The notes beneath the pieces were generated by a model. It ran no database searches and was not told the origin of the DNA. It saw nothing but the letters and a program-made list of their open reading frames with translations. A DNA stretch of 9,380 nt, taken from positions 1 through 9,380 of the forward strand of contig CALCPB010000197.1 of NCBI GenBank assembly GCA_937897665.1. Direction: 5' to 3'. Position numbers and translations under genes: made by a program. Positions 5,256 through 9,380 of this stretch are shown piece by piece; position 1 is the first letter of the stretch; each line of letters begins with the position of its first letter. This DNA comes from an uncultured Halomicronema sp. (lineage in GTDB: Bacteria > Cyanobacteriota > Cyanobacteriia > Phormidesmidales > Phormidesmidaceae).

Positions 5256-6479
5256 CTAAAGCAAAACCTGAACCTGGCTCGCACAGGCGATCGCTCTTTC
5301 CTTGGCTTGCTCCACCGTATCGCCGACGGCGAGCGCTACCCCCATGCGCCGATTCGGACGGCAGCGGGGTTTACCAAACAATCGCAGCTTGCTGGTGGGC
5401 ACCGTCAGCGCGTCGGCCACCCCGGCATAGCGCGGCTGCTCGCTCTCGCCCGTCGCCAAAATCACCGCAGAAGCGCCCGGCTGCAGCAGGGTAATGTCGC
5501 CGATGGGTAGGCCCGCGATCGCTCGCACATGCAGCTCAAACTCCGACATATTTTGACTGACCATTGTCACCATGCCAGTGTCGTGGGGGCGCGGGCTGAC
5601 TTCGCTGAAATAGACCTTCTGCGGTGTCTCAGGCGGCCCCGCGATAAACAGTTCAACCCCAAACAGGCCCCAGCCCCCCAGCGCCGCCGTCACCTCACCG
5701 GCCAGCCGCTGGCATTCGGCTAAAGTGTCAGGATGCAGCGCACAGGGCTGCCAAGATTCGCGGTAGTCGCCATCTTCCTGACGATGGCCAATCGGCGGAC
5801 AAAAGAAAGTACCATCTTGAGCGCGCACCGTGAGCAGCGTAATCTCGGTATCAAAGTCGATAAAGCCTTCCACAATGACGCGCTCCGCCTGGCCGCGACC
5901 AGCGCTGTAGGCATAGTCCCAGGCGGCGTCAATGGCTTCGGGCGATCGCACCAGGCTTTGCCCCTTGCCCGAGGAACTCATAATCGGCTTCACCACGCAG
6001 GGCAGACCAATTTTGGCCACTGCCGCCCGGTACTCAGCCAAATTGCCCGCAAACTGGTAAGGCGACGTCGGCAACTGCAGCGTTTCCGCCGCTAATCGGC
6101 GAATGCCTTCGCGATTCATCGTCAGGCGAGTCGCCTGAGCAGTGGGAATTACCATCCAACCTTCGGCTTCTAAGGCCACCAGAGTATCGGTGGCGATCGC
6201 CTCAACTTCCGGCACGATCAGATGGGGCTGCGCTTGCTCAATCACCTGCCGCACCTGGTGGCCATCGAGCATGTTGATCACGCAGGCATGATGAGCCACT
6301 TGCATGGCCGGCGCGTTAGCATAGGCATCCACCGCGATTACTTCCAGGCCGAGGCGCAGCGCCTCGATCGCGACTTCCCGACCTAACTCACCCGACCCTA
6401 AGAGCAGCAAGCGCTTGGCATCGGCAAGCAACGGTGTTCCCCAGGCGAGCAAATCCGGTTGAGCAGCGGTTTGAGTCAT
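5256..6479 (-). CDS. purT: Formate-dependent phosphoribosylglycinamide formyltransferase
   Basis: PurT converts GAR plus formate and ATP to formyl-GAR in de novo purine synthesis, without folate, in the cytosol. It is an ATP-grasp enzyme. The biotin-carboxylase-like N-domain shows [17 protein letters not shown] (24-40) and [12 protein letters not shown] (89-100). The ATP-grasp core shows [17 protein letters not shown] (161-177, the glycine-rich nucleotide loop), [15 protein letters not shown] (231-245), GLFGVELFI (271-279) and the PurT signature [18 protein letters not shown] (293-310). At 407 aa it is slightly longer than the E. coli enzyme (392 aa), mainly from a short N-terminal extension. 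No strong Shine-Dalgarno precedes the ATG. No other purine gene is adjacent. All catalytic motifs look intact. Confidence 0.95.
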   Translation of the reverse strand: MTQTAAQPDLLAWGTPLLADAKRLLLLGSGELGREVAIEALRLGLEVIAVDAYANAPAMQVAHHACVINMLDGHQVRQVIEQAQPHLIVPEVEAIATDTLVALEAEGWMVIPTAQATRLTMNREGIRRLAAETLQLPTSPYQFAGNLAEYRAAVAKIGLPCVVKPIMSSSGKGQSLVRSPEAIDAAWDYAYSAGRGQAERVIVEGFIDFDTEITLLTVRAQDGTFFCPPIGHRQEDGDYRESWQPCALHPDTLAECQRLAGEVTAALGGWGLFGVELFIAGPPETPQKVYFSEVSPRPHDTGMVTMVSQNMSEFELHVRAIAGLPIGDITLLQPGASAVILATGESEQPRYAGVADALTVPTSKLRLFGKPRCRPNRRMGVALAVGDTVEQAKERAIACASQVQVLL

Positions 6480-6526
6480 AACGTCATACCAAATGAGGGC
6501 AAATCCAAAGTTTTTTTAGGATTTTT

Positions 6527-6554
6527 CTTATATTAGTTGGTTCACTTTTCTGAA
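6527..6554 (-). promoter_or_regulatory. Possible purT promoter
   Basis: Minus-strand TTCAGA (6549-6554) and TATAAG (6527-6532), spaced 16 nt, would start transcription about 40 nt before the purT ATG. Both boxes are only partial matches. The leader then carries an A7 run, but no recognisable purine riboswitch. Confidence 0.25.
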
Positions 6555-6871
6555 TTGTGTGTAACATCTCAGGTGAATCCATCAGTCTGTTCGTAATTAC
6601 GGGCAAGTGATTGGCAGAAAAAGCGCAGTTTACTGACCGACCAAAAGACTCGACTTCTGGCGGCAGGTGCTGTTAGCAATTTCTGGATCAGGTGCAGGGT
6701 CTCTATTCACTTTGGGCGTGGATAGATCAAATAAAGTCGATGCGATGATCTGCAGGAAAGATCGCGCTTTGTTGTCATATAAAAATGAGCGATCGCGTTG
6801 GGATTATCAGGTCAGGTAGTGCGTAGTGTCAAACCGCGATCACGGCGAGGAAAAATCAACTTCCTTAAGGT
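6555..6871. other. Intergenic spacer between divergent purT and pilM
   Basis: I see no gene here. The longest notable plus-strand frame (6667-6819, GTG start, 50 codons) has no ribosome site and no recognisable pattern. Small items are a 10-bp palindrome CGTAATTACG (6592-6601), a TATAAA (6778-6783) without a -35, and one HIP1 octamer near 6790. No NtcA box (GTA-N8-TAC) or CRP-type site was found by eye. Confidence 0.5.
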
Positions 6872-6900
6872 TTGTATCTTGTTAGCCGCTGTGGTAATTC
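6872..6900 (+). promoter_or_regulatory. Possible pilM promoter
   Basis: TTGTAT (6872-6877) and TAATTC (6895-6900) have the ideal 17-nt spacing. It would give a leader of roughly 115 nt before pilM. Both boxes are imperfect, and other starts within the 543-bp spacer are possible. Confidence 0.35.
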
Positions 6901-6984
6901 TGACTTAAATTGTGTACCATACGTCAGCACAATTTTTGCAAGGCTCTAGGTTTAAGCAAAGTCTTAATGGAGCAGTGCTAGACA

Positions 6985-7016
6985 TTCGTTCTTGCTAACG
7001 AAAGGTTTAAACGGAG
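6985..7016 (+). promoter_or_regulatory. pilM leader hairpin, palindrome and ribosome site
   Basis: TTCGTT (6985-6990) and AACGAA (6997-7002) form a perfect 6-bp stem with a 6-nt loop. The palindrome GTTTAAAC (7005-7012) follows directly, then GGAG (7013-7016), which lies 6 nt before the GTG start and fixes it. The hairpin so close to the ribosome site could influence translation; this is inference. Confidence 0.4.
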
Positions 7017-7022
7017 ACGGCG

Positions 7023-8132
7023 GTGAACATCATTCAGTCCCTATTTTCATCTAAGCGACAGAGTGTCGGCATCGAGCTGACACCTGAGCGGGTCAATATC
7101 GCTCAGGTGCGAAAACAGGGGCAAAAGCTCAAGCTTGAGACGAGATCCTCGGTTGAATTACCGGAAGGAGCCTTTCAAGAAGGTCAAATATTAGACTCTC
7201 CAGCGGTAGCAGAAGCCATTCGAGATGGCTTGGCTGACAGTCGCATTAAAGTGAAATATGCGGCCACGGGTATTCCAGGTCGGGCTATTACGCGAGTGAT
7301 TCCCGTGCCCTCTGAGCTCGATGAAAACGAACTGAGGGAGATGGTCTTAAACCAAGAAGCCAGCCTTTATCTGCCATTTCCTAGAGAAGAAGCCGATGTC
7401 GATTATCAGAAGCTCGGCTTTTTTGTCGATGAGGATGGCATCGAGAAAGTTCAAGTTCTCTTGGTGGCGGTCCGGAAGGAAATTACTGACTCCTACATTG
7501 ATACCTTTCAACAGGCGGGTATTAATTTAGCGGTTTTAGAAACCACCAGTTTTGCCTTGATTAGAACCATTCGAGATCAGCTCCGGCAGTTCACCCCTCT
7601 AGAGGCCGCTGCGATCGTCGATATCGGATTTGAAAGCACCGAAATTTCCATCGTCGTCGATGGCATTCCTCATTTTTCTCGCTCGGTTCCCATTGGCACC
7701 TTTCAGATTCAAGGGTCTTTGAGTAGAGCCATGAACCTACCCCCATCACGCAATACGGATCTGCTGCGCGGCATGACCGTGCCCACGACCCCAATGGATA
7801 CGGTCGGCTCGCCGCAGCCGATTACTGGCGGGTCTTCCAATCCGGGCACGGCAGCCATGCTGCGGATTTTGGGTGAGCTATCAGACGAGCTCAGGCGGTC
7901 GATTGACTTTTATCTGAACCAGGCCGAAGACATGGAAGTCGCCCAACTGTTGTTGGCTGGGCCAGGAGCCGCCATTGGCCAGCTCGATGAGTTTTTTGCT
8001 CAGCGGTTGAGCCTACCGGCCAGTCAAGTTGACCCCGTCGCGGCCCTGTCTTTGGAAGCCGCTGATGAGATCGATCTCGAGGATCGACCGGGGCTCGCAA
8101 CGGTAATTGGTCTTGGGCTGAGGGAGGTTTAA
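7023..8132 (+). CDS. pilM: Type IV pilus assembly protein PilM
   Basis: PilM is the cytosolic, actin-like (FtsA-fold) ATP-binding member of the type IV pilus alignment complex; it grips the N-terminal tail of PilN at the inner membrane. The first phosphate loop is SVGIELTPERVNIAQVRKQG (14-33), the middle domain contains TGIPGRAITRVIPVP and NQEASLYLPFP (110-120), the second nucleotide motif is AAIVDIGFESTEISIVVDG (196-214), and LLLAGPGA (309-316) is the adenosine loop. About 40 residues (238-278) form a Pro/Ser/Thr/Gly-rich insertion, likely a disordered loop, before the LSDELRRSIDFYLNQ helix. The length is 369 aa and the start is GTG with GGAG 6 nt upstream. It is the first gene of the pilMNO operon. 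In cyanobacteria these pili drive phototaxis, adhesion and DNA uptake. Confidence 0.95.
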   Translation: MNIIQSLFSSKRQSVGIELTPERVNIAQVRKQGQKLKLETRSSVELPEGAFQEGQILDSPAVAEAIRDGLADSRIKVKYAATGIPGRAITRVIPVPSELDENELREMVLNQEASLYLPFPREEADVDYQKLGFFVDEDGIEKVQVLLVAVRKEITDSYIDTFQQAGINLAVLETTSFALIRTIRDQLRQFTPLEAAAIVDIGFESTEISIVVDGIPHFSRSVPIGTFQIQGSLSRAMNLPPSRNTDLLRGMTVPTTPMDTVGSPQPITGGSSNPGTAAMLRILGELSDELRRSIDFYLNQAEDMEVAQLLLAGPGAAIGQLDEFFAQRLSLPASQVDPVAALSLEAADEIDLEDRPGLATVIGLGLREV

Positions 8133-8135
8133 TCG

Positions 8136-8927
8136 ATGTACGGTTTAGATGTCAACTTTTTAAAGGATCGCGAGATTCGTCCCGTTGAGGTCGGTAGCGC
8201 GCCACGGGCCGCCGCTGCCCCCACCGGCAGTCGGACGCCTCTGTTTTTGGGGTTATTAGCAGCGGTAGCAGCCCTGGGCTTAGTGGGTGGCTATTGGCTA
8301 TTGCTGCAAAATCGGATGCAGCGACTCGAAGCGCGGGAAGCAGAACTGGATTCAGAAATTGCGGAAATTCAAAGTCAGCTACAGCAAATTGAGACGGTGC
8401 AGGCGCAAATTGAATTGGTGAAGCAAGAGAACCAGGCTTTCGTCAATGTGTTTAACCAGATTCGCCCCTGGTCAGCCTTCTTAAAAGAGCTCCGCGATCG
8501 CACTCCGGCTCGCATTCAAGTCGTCTCAGTGCCCCAGACCGCAGGCACTCCAATTCCTACTGGAGTCGAAGGCGAAGAAGCGGTACCGCCGGTCGCCGGG
8601 GGCGTCAACATGGTCGGGGTCGCCTGTTCCTTTGATGATGTCAACGATTTTATGTTGACCATGCAGCGATCGCCACTCCTGGATGCCACCAGCGTGGCGA
8701 TCGACGTTTCGCAAAAGCGTGATGAGCTACTTGATCCGGCGGTAGATGGCGTTTGCCCCGACTCGCCCCCCAATCGCCCCGAAGTGCTGGTTGACTTTAC
8801 CATCGGCGGCAATTTTTCGGACGTGCCTGCCGCTGACTTGTTAGACATCTTGGAGCGCCAAGGTGCCGTTGGCCTGGCTACCCGGATTCGAGCCCTTAGA
8901 GATTCAGGAGTAATCGAGACACCATGA
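8136..8927 (+). CDS. pilN: Type IV pilus assembly protein PilN
   Basis: PilN is a bitopic inner-membrane protein that links cytosolic PilM to PilO in the periplasm. The N-terminal YGLDVNFLKDRE (2-13) stands where other PilN proteins carry the INLLP-type PilM-binding motif. After an Ala/Pro-rich stretch comes one membrane helix (about 35-57), then a coiled coil (about 58-104, RMQRLEAREAELDSEIAEIQ and onward) and a ferredoxin-like periplasmic domain from about 120. A Pro/Gly/Glu-rich insertion (about 136-157) interrupts the domain. GGGAGG (8122-8127) lies inside the end of pilM, 8 nt before the ATG, and only 3 nt separate the genes, so translation is probably coupled. The length of 263 aa fits cyanobacterial members. 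Confidence 0.93.
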   Translation: MYGLDVNFLKDREIRPVEVGSAPRAAAAPTGSRTPLFLGLLAAVAALGLVGGYWLLLQNRMQRLEAREAELDSEIAEIQSQLQQIETVQAQIELVKQENQAFVNVFNQIRPWSAFLKELRDRTPARIQVVSVPQTAGTPIPTGVEGEEAVPPVAGGVNMVGVACSFDDVNDFMLTMQRSPLLDATSVAIDVSQKRDELLDPAVDGVCPDSPPNRPEVLVDFTIGGNFSDVPAADLLDILERQGAVGLATRIRALRDSGVIETP

Positions 8928-9380
8928 CGTTTACTGATGATTTTGTCCCCGTTGAGGACGATACTCTAAGCCAGCCGGAATATCCGACGGCCTTCGGCAT
9001 TCCGCTCTCGCCCAAAGTGCAAGGCATTGCCCTCGCAGTGCTGGGCATCGGCGGCGCGATCTTCTTGTTTGCCCGCATCGTCAGCCCGGTGCAAGACGAC
9101 ATTACCGCCATCAACCTGCGGATTGACGAAAAGGAAAACACCCTGGCCAACGAGGCGGAGAGTCTGCGGCGGATTGAAGAGGTGCAGGCCGAGCTGGATC
9201 GCGTGCTGACCCAGCGAGAAGGCATTTATAGCCTGTTGGGCGACCCCAATAGCCTCGATACCCTCCTGCTCGACACAAACCAGCAAATTGAGAACAGTAA
9301 TGCCTCCATTGCCGGGGCGATCGCCGGTGACCTGACCCAAGCACAAGCCGCGACCCTAACCTCCATCGGCTTGACGCAGC
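8924..9380 (+). CDS. pilO: Type IV pilus assembly protein PilO (partial, cut by window end)
   Basis: The ATG overlaps the pilN stop (ATGA, 4-base overlap), with GGAG about 13 nt upstream. The frame is open to the window edge (152 codons). The layout is that of PilO: a short acidic cytosolic N-terminus (MTFTDDFVPVEDD), one membrane helix at about 34-53 (GIALAVLGIGGAIFLFARIV), then a charged coiled coil (about 58-100, ITAINLRIDEKENTLANEAE onward) leading into the periplasmic domain. PilO pairs with PilN through these coiled coils and bridges to the outer-membrane secretin. The sequence alone is only modestly diagnostic; position after pilM and pilN makes the call firm. The secretin gene pilQ is expected next, beyond the window. 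Confidence 0.9.
   Translation, partial: MTFTDDFVPVEDDTLSQPEYPTAFGIPLSPKVQGIALAVLGIGGAIFLFARIVSPVQDDITAINLRIDEKENTLANEAESLRRIEEVQAELDRVLTQREGIYSLLGDPNSLDTLLLDTNQQIENSNASIAGAIAGDLTQAQAATLTSIGLTQ

Noticed and set aside
6476..6487. Three-codon mini-frame (Met-Thr-Leu-stop) whose TGA overlaps the purT ATG
   Set aside because: Too short to distinguish from chance and it has no ribosome site.
6667..6819. 50-codon plus-strand frame in the purT-pilM spacer
   Set aside because: GTG start without ribosome site, no recognisable pattern, and it contains a HIP1 octamer in ordinary spacer context.
6900..6935. NtcA or CRP-type site before pilM (GTA..TTA and TGTG motifs)
   Set aside because: No match to GTA-N8-TAC or TGTGA-N6-TCACA with correct spacing.

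Overview
The window looks like chromosomal DNA of a filamentous, Leptolyngbya/Phormidium-type cyanobacterium. The octamer GCGATCGC (HIP1) occurs more than a dozen times in both genes and spacers. The genes also fit: a cyanobacterial pilMNO cluster, a DUF4058 protein and a NACHT-type NTPase remnant. Family assignments rest on recognising sequence patterns; no search was run.

Left part (1-2294). A G-rich, quadruplex-prone leader precedes a small one-helix membrane protein (242-508). The next 800 bases look empty, but the minus strand there holds the decayed C-terminal end of a large NACHT/STAND NTPase (about 585-1275). It carries nonsense codons, a one-base frameshift at an A-run, an internal deletion and a perfect 23-bp hairpin lodged in its low-complexity LD-repeat segment. 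A DUF4058 gene follows (1316-2101, minus).

Middle part (2295-6479, all minus). In transcription order it holds purT (a folate-independent purine-synthesis enzyme), a TetR-family regulator, a membrane-anchored cysteine-free thioredoxin-fold protein, and a sugar-type ABC substrate-binding lipoprotein. The TetR gene has a near-consensus promoter whose predicted start lies 1-4 nt before the ATG. A dyad of the form CAAC-N-AAC..GTT-N-GTTG covers that ATG. A closely related dyad lies 44 nt upstream of the thioredoxin-fold gene. I infer that the regulator represses itself and its downstream neighbour. The solute-binding protein has its own dyad between a possible -10 box and its start. No ABC permease or ATPase gene is in the window.

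Right part (6480-9380). A 543-bp spacer with weak promoter signals and a leader hairpin precedes pilM, pilN and pilO (plus strand; pilO is cut by the window edge). Tight spacing and the pilN/pilO ATGA overlap show one operon for the inner-membrane alignment complex of type IV pili. The most notable items are the unannotated NACHT pseudogene, the palindrome inside it, and the small TetR regulon.
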